Shown in pieces: positions 25,871 through 34,000 of a stretch of DNA of 34,000 nt. The notes beneath the pieces are model-generated. The model saw only the letters and a list, made by a program, of their open reading frames with translations. It had not been told where the DNA came from and ran no database searches. The number at the start of each line of letters is the position of its first letter. Positions within the stretch are counted from its first letter, which is position 1. This DNA is from an uncultured Clostridia bacterium (lineage in GTDB: Bacteria > Bacillota > Clostridia > Oscillospirales > Acutalibacteraceae). The translations under genes were made by a program, and so were the position numbers. Where the stretch lies: contig CAMWPJ010000008.1 of assembly GCA_947176035.1 (NCBI GenBank), positions 1-34,000 of the forward strand, in the 5' to 3' direction.

Positions 25871-27220
25871 ATGATTAAAACCATCGTAAATGCGTGGAAA
25901 GTAGCTGAAATCCGTAAAAAGATTTTATTTACTGCATTTATTATCCTCGTTTTCAGAATAGGTTCAGTCATTCCGGTACCTTTCCTCAACATTGTTGATG
26001 AAATTAGTGTTGGTAAGGGAAACACAATTCTCACTTATTTGAGTTTGATGACAGGTAGTGCATTCACATACGGAACTATTTTCGCTATGTCAATTACTCC
26101 ATACATCAACGCTTCAATCATAATGCAGCTGCTTGCAGTTGCAATCCCTGCACTTGAAAGATTGCAGAAGGAAGGCGAAGAAGGCAGAAAGAAGATTGCT
26201 TCAATCACTCGTTTTGTTACTGTAGTGCTTGGTCTTCTTCAGTCACTTGCTTATTTCTTCTATCTTCGTGCAAATAATTACTTGATGACAGATGTTAACG
26301 GTGCTGCATTTACAGGCTTTGATGCTGTATTCCAGGCTCTCGTTATTATACTTGTTCTTACAGCAGGTACAGCTGTTATCATGTGGCTTGGTGAACAGAT
26401 TACAATCAGCGGTATAGGTAATGGTATTTCAATTATCCTTTTTGCCGGTATCGTATCTAGATTCCCAACACTCATTAAGCAGTTATTCCAGTATCTCGAT
26501 ACAGGTAGAGTTGTTTATAGAGTTCTTGTTCCGGTTGTATGTGTAATCTTCCTTTTGATGATTGCATACATCGTATTTATGGACAATTCAGAGAGAAGAC
26601 TCCCAATCACATATGCAAAGCGTGTTGTTGGCAGAAAGCAGATGGGCGGTCAGTCAACTCATATGCCTATTAAGGTTAATATGAGCGGCGTACTTCCTGT
26701 AATCTTCGCTTCATCAATTCTCTCTCTTCCGGGAACAGTTCAGATGTTCCTTTCAGCTGATAAGTATGAGGGTACTTTCTGGGAGAAGTTCTTCAATGCA
26801 TTCCAGGGTGACTCTTGGTGGTACGCATTAATGTACTTCCTGCTTATCATATTCTTTGCTTATTTCTACAGTACAATTCAGTACAACCCAATTGAAATGG
26901 CAAACAACCTTCGTAAAAATAATGGCGCAATCCCGGGTATAAGACCTGGCAGACCTACTTCTGATTATATTCTCAGAGTTCTCTCCAGACTTACACTTAT
27001 CGGCGCATTGATGCTTTCAGTAATCGCATTATTCCCGATTATCTATTCACTTGTTTGTGATCTTGCTATTCCGCCACTCACAGAGGGCGGCGAAGACGGC
27101 GGTATGACAATCTCACTCGGCGGTACATCACTTATCATTATGTGCGGTGTTGCTCTTGAGACTGTTCGTCAGCTTGAATCACAGATGATGATGCGTCATT
27201 ATAAAGGCTTCCTTGATTAA
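25871..27220 (+). CDS. secY: Preprotein translocase subunit SecY
   Basis: 449 aa with ten membrane segments, the channel of the Sec system in the cytoplasmic membrane. Signatures are FRIGSVIPVPF in TM1, the plug region, ITPYINASIIMQLL and PALERLQKEGEEGRKKI near 95, GIGNGISIILFAGIVSR near 185, and AKRVVGRKQMGGQSTHMPIK near 255. The start abuts the rplO stop, and the GGAGGTG ribosome binding site lies inside the rplO end, so coupling is likely. It is the only SecY in view. Confidence 0.97.
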   Translation: MIKTIVNAWKVAEIRKKILFTAFIILVFRIGSVIPVPFLNIVDEISVGKGNTILTYLSLMTGSAFTYGTIFAMSITPYINASIIMQLLAVAIPALERLQKEGEEGRKKIASITRFVTVVLGLLQSLAYFFYLRANNYLMTDVNGAAFTGFDAVFQALVIILVLTAGTAVIMWLGEQITISGIGNGISIILFAGIVSRFPTLIKQLFQYLDTGRVVYRVLVPVVCVIFLLMIAYIVFMDNSERRLPITYAKRVVGRKQMGGQSTHMPIKVNMSGVLPVIFASSILSLPGTVQMFLSADKYEGTFWEKFFNAFQGDSWWYALMYFLLIIFFAYFYSTIQYNPIEMANNLRKNNGAIPGIRPGRPTSDYILRVLSRLTLIGALMLSVIALFPIIYSLVCDLAIPPLTEGGEDGGMTISLGGTSLIIMCGVALETVRQLESQMMMRHYKGFLD

Positions 27221-27240
27221 TAGATAAGGAGATAATTATT

Positions 27241-27873
27241 ATGAAACTTATTCTTCTCGGTGCTCCGGGTGCCGGCAAAGGTACTCAGGCGGAAAAGATT
27301 GTTGACAAATATGGTATTCCTGCAATTTCAACAGGTAATATTCTTCGTGCCGCTGTAAAAGACGGCACAGAGATGGGTCTTAAGGCTAAGCAGTATATGG
27401 ATGCTGGTCAGCTTGTTCCTGATGAGGTTGTTATCGGTATTATCAAGGACAGACTTAAAGAAGATGATTGTAAAAACGGATTCATTCTCGATGGCTTCCC
27501 AAGAACAATTCCTCAGGCTCAGGCCCTTGAGGATGCGAATGTTGATATTGACAAGGTTGTTGATATTGAGGTATCAGACGAAGCCATCACTAAGAGAATG
27601 AGCGGTCGCCGCGTGTGTGCTAAGTGTGCTAACTCATACCATCTTGAGTATAAAAAGCCTCAGACCGATGGTGTGTGTGATGCTTGCGGCGGCGAGCTTA
27701 TCCAGCGAAAAGATGATGCTCCCGAAACAGTGCAGGCCAGACTTGCAGAGTATCACGAGATGACAGAGCCTCTTAAGGATTTCTATAAGGGACTTGGTAA
27801 GCTTGTGATTGTTGAGGGACAGGAAGAAGTTGCTGATACAACAGCACTTGTTTTCGCTGCATTGGAGGATTAA
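27241..27873 (+). CDS. adk: Adenylate kinase, zinc-lid type
   Basis: 210 aa. It interconverts AMP, ADP and ATP. The P-loop is GAPGAGKGT (7-15), with FILDGFPRTI at 81-90 for AMP binding. The lid carries four cysteines (126, 129, 146 and 149) in CAKC and CDAC pairs, the zinc-binding lid common in Gram-positive enzymes. It lies between secY and map, as in most Firmicutes. Confidence 0.97.
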   Translation: MKLILLGAPGAGKGTQAEKIVDKYGIPAISTGNILRAAVKDGTEMGLKAKQYMDAGQLVPDEVVIGIIKDRLKEDDCKNGFILDGFPRTIPQAQALEDANVDIDKVVDIEVSDEAITKRMSGRRVCAKCANSYHLEYKKPQTDGVCDACGGELIQRKDDAPETVQARLAEYHEMTEPLKDFYKGLGKLVIVEGQEEVADTTALVFAALED

Positions 27874-27874
27874 C

Positions 27875-28624
27875 ATGATAGTGCTTAAAAGCAGTCGTGA
27901 GCTTGAGCTTATGAAAGAGGCTTGTCAGATTTCTGCTGAAGCATTAATGGTAGCAGGAGAGGCGGTTAAACCCGGCGTGTCTACCAAGGAAATTGATGAA
28001 ATTGCATACAGGTTTATAAAAAAACATGGAGCAACTCCAAATTTTCTTAACTACGGTGGATTTCCTGCTACTGCATGTATTTCTATAAATGATGAAGTAA
28101 TTCACGGTATACCTAAGGCTGACCGTATTATTCAAGAGGGTGATATAGTCAGCATTGACTTAGGTGCTGCGAAGAATGGTTATAACGGCGACAATGCTGC
28201 CACATTTGCTGCAGGGACTTGCTCTCCCGAGGCAAAGCGGCTGATGGATACGACCCGCGAGAGCCTTTATAAGGGTATTGAGCAGGCAGTTCCCGGCAAC
28301 AGAATCGGTGATATATCCTATGCAGTTCAGTCTTACTGTGAAGACCGTGGGTACGGCGTTGTACGTGACTTTGTCGGTCACGGTGTCGGAACTAAGCTTC
28401 ATGAAGAACCAAGCGTACCAAACTTCGGTCACGCAGGTCGTGGTATCAGACTGTTACCCGGAATGACATTGGCAATTGAACCAATGATAAATCTGGGAAC
28501 CTATAAGGTTAAACAACTTTCAGACGGTTGGACAGTTAAAACTACTGACGGTAAAATCTCTGCTCATTTTGAGCACACGGTTGCCATTACTTCAAATGGT
28601 CCGGTAATTTTAACAAAAGTCTAA
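27875..28624 (+). CDS. map: Methionine aminopeptidase type I
   Basis: 249 aa. It removes the initiator methionine from new proteins. The dinuclear metal ligands are Asp95, Asp106, His169, Glu202 and Glu233, and His78 in IHGIP is the conserved substrate-side histidine. There is no N-terminal SH3-linker extension, so this is the short type Ia form. The frame opens further upstream, but the ATG at 27875 lies 1 nt after the adk stop with GGAGG in the adk end. Confidence 0.97.
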   Translation: MIVLKSSRELELMKEACQISAEALMVAGEAVKPGVSTKEIDEIAYRFIKKHGATPNFLNYGGFPATACISINDEVIHGIPKADRIIQEGDIVSIDLGAAKNGYNGDNAATFAAGTCSPEAKRLMDTTRESLYKGIEQAVPGNRIGDISYAVQSYCEDRGYGVVRDFVGHGVGTKLHEEPSVPNFGHAGRGIRLLPGMTLAIEPMINLGTYKVKQLSDGWTVKTTDGKISAHFEHTVAITSNGPVILTKV

Positions 28625-28752
28625 AGTTGGGTGCAGGAATTATTAATTGAATTCTTGTTATTCCAAATCAATTGCTGGCGATTACGCCGTAATGTGATTC
28701 CAGTTAATATAGATAACATCAATCGTAATGAATTATTTTAGCGAGGTATAAG
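28625..28752 (+). promoter_or_regulatory. map-infA spacer with paired sequences
   Basis: No gene is seen in this 128-nt gap, although many Firmicutes have a small KOW-domain gene here. GGAAT (28636-28640) pairs with ATTCC (28660-28664). CTGG (28675-28678) pairs with CCAG (28700-28703) around ATTAC-GCC-GTAAT (28681-28693). No promoter of good spacing was found. It may be a leader for the alpha-segment genes. Confidence 0.35.
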
Positions 28753-28971
28753 ATGTCAAAGTCAGATATGATAGAAGTTGAGGGTACCGTGGTTGAGGTA
28801 TTGCCTAACACAACTTTTAAGGTAACACTTCAAAATGGCCACATTATTATTGCCCACATCAGCGGAAAGCTCAGAATGAATAACATTCGTATTCTTCCCG
28901 GTGACAAGGTAACAATTGAGATGTCACCATATGACCTTACAAAGGGTCGTATCATTTGGCGCTCAAAGTAA
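28753..28971 (+). CDS. infA: Translation initiation factor IF-1
   Basis: 72 aa, exact family size. It is an OB-fold protein with [36 protein letters not shown] and ending [10 protein letters not shown]-1 binds the A site of the 30S during initiation. The ribosome binding site is GCGAGG. It opens the infA-rpmJ-rpsM-rpsK-rpsD-rpoA-rplQ segment. Confidence 0.97.
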   Translation: MSKSDMIEVEGTVVEVLPNTTFKVTLQNGHIIIAHISGKLRMNNIRILPGDKVTIEMSPYDLTKGRIIWRSK

Positions 28972-28992
28972 ATATTTAGGAGGATATTCAAA

Positions 28993-29106
28993 ATGAAAGT
29001 TAGACCTTCTGTAAAGAAAATTTGCGAAAAGTGCAAAGTAATAAAGCGCAATGGAAAAGTAATGGTTATCTGTGAAAATCCAAAGCACAAACAGCGTCAG
29101 GGCTAA
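28993..29106 (+). CDS. rpmJ: 50S ribosomal protein L36, zinc form
   Basis: 37 aa, found in the gap between infA and rpsM. It starts [20 protein letters not shown] and ends NPKHKQRQG. Cys11, Cys14, Cys27 and His32 form the zinc site of the C+ type. The start follows AGGAGGATATTCAAA. Confidence 0.97.
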   Translation: MKVRPSVKKICEKCKVIKRNGKVMVICENPKHKQRQG

Positions 29107-29138
29107 TCCTGAATTAATAATCGGAGGTAAACTGTAAA

Positions 29139-29507
29139 ATGGCACGTATTTCAGGTGTTGACTTACCTAATGACAAGAGAGTAGAAATCGGCCTTACCTA
29201 CATTTATGGTATCGGTCTTACTACTTCTAAAGAGGTTATTGCAGCAACAGGTATCAATCCGGATACTCGTTGCAGAGATTTAACAGAAGACGATGTTAAA
29301 AAGCTTAGTGACTATATCACTCACAATCTTACTGTTGAAGGCGACCTTCGCAGAAATACAGCTTTTGACATCAAGAGACTTATCGAAATTGGTTGCTATC
29401 GTGGCGTTAGACATAGAAAGGGTCTCCCTGTAAGAGGTCAGACTTCTAAGAACAATGCTCGTACACGCAAGGGTCCTAAGAAGACTATAGCAAATAAGAA
29501 GAAATAA
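29139..29507 (+). CDS. rpsM: 30S ribosomal protein S13
   Basis: 122 aa. It has [20 protein letters not shown], a helix-two-turn-helix region, and the C-terminal [20 protein letters not shown] followed by a lysine-rich tail that reaches toward the P site. Normal length and order. Confidence 0.97.
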   Translation: MARISGVDLPNDKRVEIGLTYIYGIGLTTSKEVIAATGINPDTRCRDLTEDDVKKLSDYITHNLTVEGDLRRNTAFDIKRLIEIGCYRGVRHRKGLPVRGQTSKNNARTRKGPKKTIANKKK

Positions 29508-29526
29508 GTAGGAGGAAACAAATAGT

Positions 29527-29922
29527 ATGGCTACTAAAAAGACCACAGGCTCACGCAAGCGCCGTGAGAAGAAAAATATTGAGCGTGGTGCTGCCCATAT
29601 TCAATCAACCTTCAACAACACAATCGTAACAATTACTGATACACAGGGCAATGCCGTATCATGGGCATCAGCCGGTGAAATGGGCTTCCGCGGTTCAAGA
29701 AAGTCTACTCCTTTTGCTGCTGCAACAGCTGCTGAGACAGCTGCTAAAACAGCAATTGATTGCGGTATGAAAACTGTTGAAGTTTACGTTAAGGGCCCGG
29801 GCTCAGGACGTGAATCAGCTATCAGAGCTCTTCAGACAGCAGGTCTGGAAGTAAGTCTTATTAAAGATGTTACTCCTATTCCACACAATGGCTGTCGTCC
29901 ACCAAAAAGACGTAGAGTATAG
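29527..29922 (+). CDS. rpsK: 30S ribosomal protein S11
   Basis: 131 aa. It has a basic N-terminal tail, then [35 protein letters not shown], and the C-terminal [15 protein letters not shown] signature. It lies on the 30S platform near the mRNA exit. The gap to rpsM is 19 nt. Confidence 0.97.
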   Translation: MATKKTTGSRKRREKKNIERGAAHIQSTFNNTIVTITDTQGNAVSWASAGEMGFRGSRKSTPFAAATAAETAAKTAIDCGMKTVEVYVKGPGSGRESAIRALQTAGLEVSLIKDVTPIPHNGCRPPKRRRV

Positions 29923-29945
29923 TATAAACTTGGAGGTTACTTGAT

Positions 29946-30572
29946 ATGGCAAGATATACAGGACCTGCTTGTAAGCTTTGTCGTCGTGAGGGCAAAAAGC
30001 TTTTCCTCAAGGGTGACAGATGTTATACAGGCAAATGTGCAATTGAACGCCGTTCATATGCACCTGGCCAGCATGGTCAGAACAGAAAAAAGACTTCAGA
30101 GTATGGTATGCAGCTTCGTGCTAAGCAGTCTGCACGTCGTTACTATGGTATTGCTGAGGGTCAGTTCCACAAATATTTCCTTATGGCTGAACGTAAGGCT
30201 GGTGTAACAGGTTCAAACCTTCTCCAGATTTGTGAGAGTCGTTTAGATAATTTTGTTTACACAGCTGGTTTTGCAAGCTCAAGAGCACAGGCTCGTCAGC
30301 TCGTTAACCATGCTCATTTCACTGTAAATGGTACAAAGGTTGATATTCCTTCATATCTCCTCAAGGCAGGCGACGTAGTTGCTGTTAAGGAAACAAGCAA
30401 GACTACTGATGAGTTCAAGACTCTTGTTGAGTCTAACGCATCTCGTCCTGTTCCACAGTGGGTTGATGTAAACAAGGATGCTATGGAAGCAAAGGTTGTT
30501 AAGCTCCCTGAGAGAGACGAAATAGCAACTCCTGTTGAAGAGCATTTAATCGTTGAGTTCTACTCTAAGTAA
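29946..30572 (+). CDS. rpsD: 30S ribosomal protein S4, zinc form
   Basis: 208 aa. The N-terminal zinc knuckle has Cys9, Cys12, Cys26 and Cys31. An S4 RNA-binding domain follows (near 95-160, [20 protein letters not shown]). S4 starts 30S assembly and in model bacteria controls either this segment or its own gene. Here it keeps the position between rpsK and rpoA, unlike Bacillus subtilis, where rpsD lies elsewhere. Confidence 0.97.
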   Translation: MARYTGPACKLCRREGKKLFLKGDRCYTGKCAIERRSYAPGQHGQNRKKTSEYGMQLRAKQSARRYYGIAEGQFHKYFLMAERKAGVTGSNLLQICESRLDNFVYTAGFASSRAQARQLVNHAHFTVNGTKVDIPSYLLKAGDVVAVKETSKTTDEFKTLVESNASRPVPQWVDVNKDAMEAKVVKLPERDEIATPVEEHLIVEFYSK

Positions 30573-30590
30573 TAGCCTTTTGCTGCTATT
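30571..30590 (+). other. Hairpin between rpsD and rpoA
   Basis: AATAGC (30571-30576) pairs with GCTATT (30585-30590), extendable by T30570-A30591 within the rpsD stop codon. No proper T-tract follows, so it is more likely an RNA stability or processing hairpin than a terminator. It lies in a 61-nt gap before rpoA. Confidence 0.35.
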
Positions 30591-30633
30591 ATTTAGCGAA
30601 AACAAAATACAACATTTTTTAGGAGGCTTTTAA

Positions 30634-31590
30634 ATGATCGAAATTGATAAGCCTAAAATCGAGATTGTAGACGTGTCTACTATCGGAAGCCGCAGCACAG
30701 GTCGTTTTATTGTTGAACCTCTTGAGAGAGGCTTCGGCACAACACTCGGCAATGGTATGAGAAGAGTTCTTCTTTCTTCTCTTCCAGGTTATGCTATCAC
30801 TTCCGTAAAGATTGATGGTGTTTTACACGAATTTTCAACTATCCCTCATGTAAAAGAAGATGTAACCGAGATTGTTCTTAATCTCAAGAATGTTATTCTT
30901 AAAATACATGATGAAAGCCCAAAGACTCTTTATATTGAAGTTTCAGGTGAGGGAGAAATCACTGCAGGTGATATTAAGCATGATGCAGATGTTGAGATTC
31001 TTAATCCTGACCTTCACATCGCTTATCTTGATGAAGGTGCAAATGTAGTTATGGAGCTTACTGCTGATAACGGCAGAGGTTATGTTCCTTGTGACCGTAA
31101 TAAGCAGTTAATGGATTTGCCAATCGGTACAATTGCCATCGACTCTATCTATACACCAGTATTAAAGGTTAACTACACTGTTGAAAACACCCGTGTAGGT
31201 CAGCAAACTGACCTTGACAAGCTCATTCTCGACATTGAGACAGACGGTACTATCCCGGCTGATGAGGCAGCATCTCTTGCTGCTAAGATTCTCAATGACC
31301 ATCTTATGCTCTTTGTTGATCTTTCTGAAGAAATCGGAAATCAGGACATTATGGTTGAGAAGGATGATGACAGCAAGGAAAAGGTTCTTGAAATGACTAT
31401 TGAAGAGCTTGATCTTTCTGTTCGTTCATTCAACTGTCTTAAGAGAGCAGGCATTAACACAGTAGAAGATTTAATCGGTAAATCAGAAGAAGATATGATG
31501 AAAGTTAGAAACCTTGGTCGCAAGTCACTCGACGAAGTAGTTGCAAAGCTTGCTTCACTCGGTTTTGGACTTAGTCAAGAAGAGGACTAA
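30634..31590 (+). CDS. rpoA: RNA polymerase alpha subunit
   Basis: 318 aa. The N-terminal assembly domain has [20 protein letters not shown] (near 24-43) and [21 protein letters not shown] flexible acidic linker (near 238-250, EKDDDSKEK) leads to the alpha-CTD with [20 protein letters not shown] and [12 protein letters not shown], which contacts UP elements and activators. It is full length. Its place between rpsD and rplQ is universal in Firmicutes. Confidence 0.97.
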   Translation: MIEIDKPKIEIVDVSTIGSRSTGRFIVEPLERGFGTTLGNGMRRVLLSSLPGYAITSVKIDGVLHEFSTIPHVKEDVTEIVLNLKNVILKIHDESPKTLYIEVSGEGEITAGDIKHDADVEILNPDLHIAYLDEGANVVMELTADNGRGYVPCDRNKQLMDLPIGTIAIDSIYTPVLKVNYTVENTRVGQQTDLDKLILDIETDGTIPADEAASLAAKILNDHLMLFVDLSEEIGNQDIMVEKDDDSKEKVLEMTIEELDLSVRSFNCLKRAGINTVEDLIGKSEEDMMKVRNLGRKSLDEVVAKLASLGFGLSQEED

Positions 31591-31604
31591 AGGAGGGAAT
31601 TTCA

Positions 31605-31946
31605 ATGCCAGGTAGCAGAAAGCTGGGCCGCCCAACTGATCACAGAAAGGCTATGCTCAGAGGTATGGTTACTTATCTTTTAGAAAACGGCAAGATTGAA
31701 ACTACCGTTACAAGAGCAAAGGAAGTTCGTGCTATGGCTGAGAAGATGATTACTCTTGGCAAAAACGACACACTCCATTCAAGAAGACAGGTTCTTGCTT
31801 ATGTAACTAAGGAAGACGTTGCTAAGAAGCTTTTTGATGAGGTTGCTCCAAAGTATGCAGAAAGAAACGGTGGTTACACTCGCATTATTAAAACAGGCCC
31901 TCGTCGTGGTGACGCAGCTGAGATGTGCATCATCGAGCTTGTTTAA
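31605..31946 (+). CDS. rplQ: 50S ribosomal protein L17
   Basis: 113 aa. It has [20 protein letters not shown] at the N-terminus, [19 protein letters not shown], and the C-terminal [20 protein letters not shown]. It is the last gene of the ribosomal block and is followed 25 nt later by a strong terminator. The truA/ecf transporter genes often found next are absent. Confidence 0.97.
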   Translation: MPGSRKLGRPTDHRKAMLRGMVTYLLENGKIETTVTRAKEVRAMAEKMITLGKNDTLHSRRQVLAYVTKEDVAKKLFDEVAPKYAERNGGYTRIIKTGPRRGDAAEMCIIELV

Positions 31947-31971
31947 GATAATATAGCTATAATCATAGATT

Positions 31972-32000
31972 AAGGACAGTCGAATGACTGTCCTTTTTTT
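31972..32000 (+). terminator. Terminator of the ribosomal protein block
   Basis: AAGGACAGTC (31972-31981) pairs with GACTGTCCTT (31986-31995) around a GAAT loop, then the T-run continues to 32000. It ends the long rpsJ-rplQ transcript and has the same stem arms as the pfkA terminator at 11886. Confidence 0.95.
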
Positions 32001-32118
32001 ATGCATTATCAATATATTTAACATCAAAATGTCTATATTTGTAACATTTTCATAAAATACTATCATTTGTTATGTGAATATTGTATAATAATACTATAAC
32101 TATAAAAGGGGTGTTCTT

Positions 32119-33600
32119 ATGGCAGAAGTTGAGGAGAAAAAGTATATTCCTAAAAATGAGGTCAGCAGTTTTATATTTGGCTTGTGTGGTCAGAATATGG
32201 TGTATTCTCTTATTGGAGCATCGTTTTTTACATATTTTATGACCGATATTGCTATGTTCCCGGCTGCTATTGTATCTGTCTTGCTTATTGCAATGAAGGT
32301 ATGGGATGGTGTGAACGATCCGATTGTAGGTTCATTTATTGACAGACACACTTTTAAGAATGGTGAAAAACTACGTCCGTTTTTAAAATATACACCTCTG
32401 CCGGTAGGTATTTTTACTGTTCTTCTGTTTCTTGTTTTTTCAACAGCTGAGGATTTACTTTGGCTCAGAGTAGCATATTTTGTAATCGTATATATTTGTT
32501 GGGATTTGGTTTATACTGTGCAGGATGTTGCGGTTTGGGGGATTACTGCAATGGTATCGCCAAATTCAAACGAGCGTGACAAATTTGTGCAGTGGGCAAG
32601 AACAATTGGTAGCTGTGTTTATGGTGCACTCAGTGTTGGTATCCCGATGGTACTAGAGATGATTGCTAATGCTAAGGGTGTAAGTATGGCATTTGTTACT
32701 GCTGTGTTTGCTATTATTTTTGGCCTTGGCGGAGCAATGATTAGCTATCGCTGTTCAAAGGCGCAGGAGCGAATCCGTGTCAACAAGGCTGAGCAGCAGG
32801 CGTCACTCGCAGAGAGCTTTTCACTTTTGTTTAAAAATAAAATGATGCTGCTTGTTACACTTGCAAATCTTTGTGGGGCACTTGGTTTTGGTGCGAACCT
32901 TGTTACATATTTCTTTAAATATGAGATTCCTGCTGATTTTATAGGCGGTGGGCTTATAGGTGCACTTGGACTTACCACAATTTATTTCGCTATGACCGCT
33001 TTGCCTGGCTTTATCGGTATGGTATTGGCTGATAAAATGAAGAAATGGCTTGGCAGCTATGTAAATGTTCTTATCTTAATTCAGATTGTAAATATTATCG
33101 TTCGTGTAATTGCTTACTTTGTAGGATATGAGGGCAAAAAGCTCTGGATTGCGATGATTCTTATTGGTATCGGCAGTATACCGAGCGGTGCACTTTCAAT
33201 TGCACAAACCTCAATTTTCTGTGACAGTATTGATTATATGGAGTGGAAGACAGGCAAGAGAACTGAGGGTATCACATTTTCGATGCAGACTTCGTTCACT
33301 AAAATTTCCAGTGGTATTACTGCCGGTCTTGCAACTATGGCGCTGTCAATCCTTGGATATAAGGCTATTGATGATGCAGCAGTTTATGTCGGCACACAGA
33401 CCGCTGCATTTGATAAGTGGATGTGGCCGCTTGTTATTCTCACACCTGCAATTGCAAGTGTGCTGTTCATTATTCCGTTGCTCTTTATTAATTACACTAA
33501 GGAGCAGAGAGCAATTGTTGAAAGTGATTTAAAAGCACGCAGACTTGGAGAAAAGGAATCAGGCTTTTCACCATATGCTTCAGAAGTTGATAGTCATTAA
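32119..33600 (+). CDS. GPH-family (MelB-like) sugar:cation symporter
   Basis: 493 aa with about twelve membrane segments, in the glycoside-pentoside-hexuronide branch of the major facilitator superfamily. The family motif is WDGVNDPIVGSFIDRHTF near residues 57-74, followed by GEKLRPFLKYTPLP; the aspartates correspond to the cation-site region in MelB. The late segment SIDYMEWKTGKRTEGI is also typical. The sugar cannot be predicted, since no glycosidase or regulator is next to it. The ribosome binding site is weak (AAAGGGG). A TATAAT lies at 32084-32089 without a good -35. It appears monocistronic. Confidence 0.88.
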   Translation: MAEVEEKKYIPKNEVSSFIFGLCGQNMVYSLIGASFFTYFMTDIAMFPAAIVSVLLIAMKVWDGVNDPIVGSFIDRHTFKNGEKLRPFLKYTPLPVGIFTVLLFLVFSTAEDLLWLRVAYFVIVYICWDLVYTVQDVAVWGITAMVSPNSNERDKFVQWARTIGSCVYGALSVGIPMVLEMIANAKGVSMAFVTAVFAIIFGLGGAMISYRCSKAQERIRVNKAEQQASLAESFSLLFKNKMMLLVTLANLCGALGFGANLVTYFFKYEIPADFIGGGLIGALGLTTIYFAMTALPGFIGMVLADKMKKWLGSYVNVLILIQIVNIIVRVIAYFVGYEGKKLWIAMILIGIGSIPSGALSIAQTSIFCDSIDYMEWKTGKRTEGITFSMQTSFTKISSGITAGLATMALSILGYKAIDDAAVYVGTQTAAFDKWMWPLVILTPAIASVLFIIPLLFINYTKEQRAIVESDLKARRLGEKESGFSPYASEVDSH

Positions 33601-33738
33601 TTTGCAACTCAGAAAAACAGAATAAAACGTAGGGTATTATATTTTATTCCAGACAGTAATTTGCGGAAGATATTTTTGTGCGAAATTTGTTCAATATTAA
33701 AATTTTTTAGTGAATTTATACATTTCTTGTTAAAATAC

Positions 33739-33767
33739 TTGACATTTAGATTTATTTTGTATATAAT
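33739..33767 (+). promoter_or_regulatory. Promoter for rpsU
   Basis: TTGACA (33739-33744), exactly 17 nt, then TATAAT (33762-33767): a perfect housekeeping promoter, 60 nt before rpsU. The rest of the 227-nt gap after the transporter holds only an AT-rich inverted repeat, GAATAAAA (33620-33627) with TTTTATTC (33642-33649), and no convincing terminator. Confidence 0.93.
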
Positions 33768-33797
33768 CTTGCTCGGATATTAAAGAAGTATCAAATA

Positions 33798-33817
33798 CCC
33801 CCGAAGCGGTCGGAGGG
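33798..33817 (+). promoter_or_regulatory. Hairpin overlapping the rpsU ribosome binding site
   Basis: CCC-CCGA (33798-33804) pairs with TCGG-A-GGG (33810-33817), with one bulged A and a 5-nt loop. It would cover GGAGGG, part of the ribosome binding site of rpsU. A second GGAGG partly outside the stem (33816-33821) may remain open. Confidence 0.45.
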
Positions 33818-33827
33818 AGGGAATTGA

Positions 33828-34000
33828 ATGAGCCAGGTTAAAGTTAAAGAAAATGAATCTCTTGACAGTGCACTTAGACGTTTTAAGCGCCAGACTTCTC
33901 GTGATGGCATTATCCAGGAAGTTCGTAAGAGAGAGCATTATGAAAAGCCTTCAGTAGCTCGTAAAAAGAAGAGCGAGGCTGCTCGTAAAAGAAAGTATAA
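33828..34000 (+). CDS. rpsU: 30S ribosomal protein S21 (cut by window end)
   Basis: 57 complete codons are in view, and the frame continues past the window edge. The start [20 protein letters not shown] and the basic tail [13 protein letters not shown] are S21. S21 is a late 30S protein near the anti-Shine-Dalgarno end of 16S rRNA. It has its own strong promoter and is separated from the main ribosomal block by the symporter gene. Only one to a few residues are likely missing. Confidence 0.95.
   Translation, partial: MSQVKVKENESLDSALRRFKRQTSRDGIIQEVRKREHYEKPSVARKKKSEAARKRKY

Noticed and set aside
32041-32118. Promoter for the GPH symporter
   Set aside because: TATAAT at 32084-32089 is clear, but no -35 lies at 16-18 nt; TTGTTA at 32067 is too close. 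It is noted in the gene entry and not called as a feature.
33601-33738. Terminator after the GPH symporter
   Set aside because: The GAATAAAA/TTTTATTC arms are all AT except one pair, the loop is 14 nt, and no T-run follows.
1-34000. CRISPR arrays, tRNA/rRNA genes, insertion sequences, phage or toxin-antitoxin genes
   Set aside because: No direct-repeat arrays, transposase-like proteins or tRNA-like cloverleaf sequences were seen on reading both strands. A covariance scan was not possible here.

Overview
The window looks like the chromosome of a low-GC, endospore-lineage Firmicute of class Clostridia. Three things point there: HPr kinase/phosphorylase, SpoIVB next to Spo0A, and strong AGGAGG ribosome binding sites with occasional TTG and GTG starts. 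The order hprK, ROK kinase, murB, rapZ, whiA, dnaE, pfkA fits the Oscillospiraceae/Ruminococcaceae side of the class, but that placement is inference. I see no rRNA, tRNA, CRISPR array, insertion sequence or phage gene.

Layout. (1) 1-2340: an unrecognised 156-aa protein and a RibD/DHFR-like reductase on the plus strand converge on a family-4 glycosyltransferase on the minus strand, with a bidirectional terminator between them. (2) 2460-10800: a plus-strand run with a clear promoter, made of hprK, a ROK glucokinase, murB, rapZ, whiA and dnaE. It joins carbon catabolite control, glucose phosphorylation, cell-wall precursor synthesis and replication. pfkA follows with its own promoter and terminator. 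(3) 11995-14112: spoIVB and spo0A, a sporulation pair. (4) 14113-16170: an accessory island with a 102-nt imperfect palindrome, a promoter reading a 28-codon ORF into a strong terminator, an S51 (peptidase E type) hydrolase, a SAM methyltransferase and a terminator. (5) 16172-32000: one long block holding the S10, spc and alpha ribosomal gene clusters (rpsJ to rplQ, including secY, adk, map, infA and rpoA). It starts from a near-perfect promoter and a leader of about 315 nt. (6) 32119-34000: a GPH-type sugar/cation symporter, then rpsU with a perfect promoter, cut by the window end.

No defence or mobile system is visible. The most interesting material is non-coding: the structured S10 leader with an internal terminator-like hairpin, paired elements in the rplW-rplB, rpsQ-rplN and map-infA gaps, the short-ORF/terminator arrangement before the S51 peptidase, a 13-mer shared by two intergenic inverted repeats, and two distant terminators with the same stem. 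All pairings were found by eye and not folded by computer.
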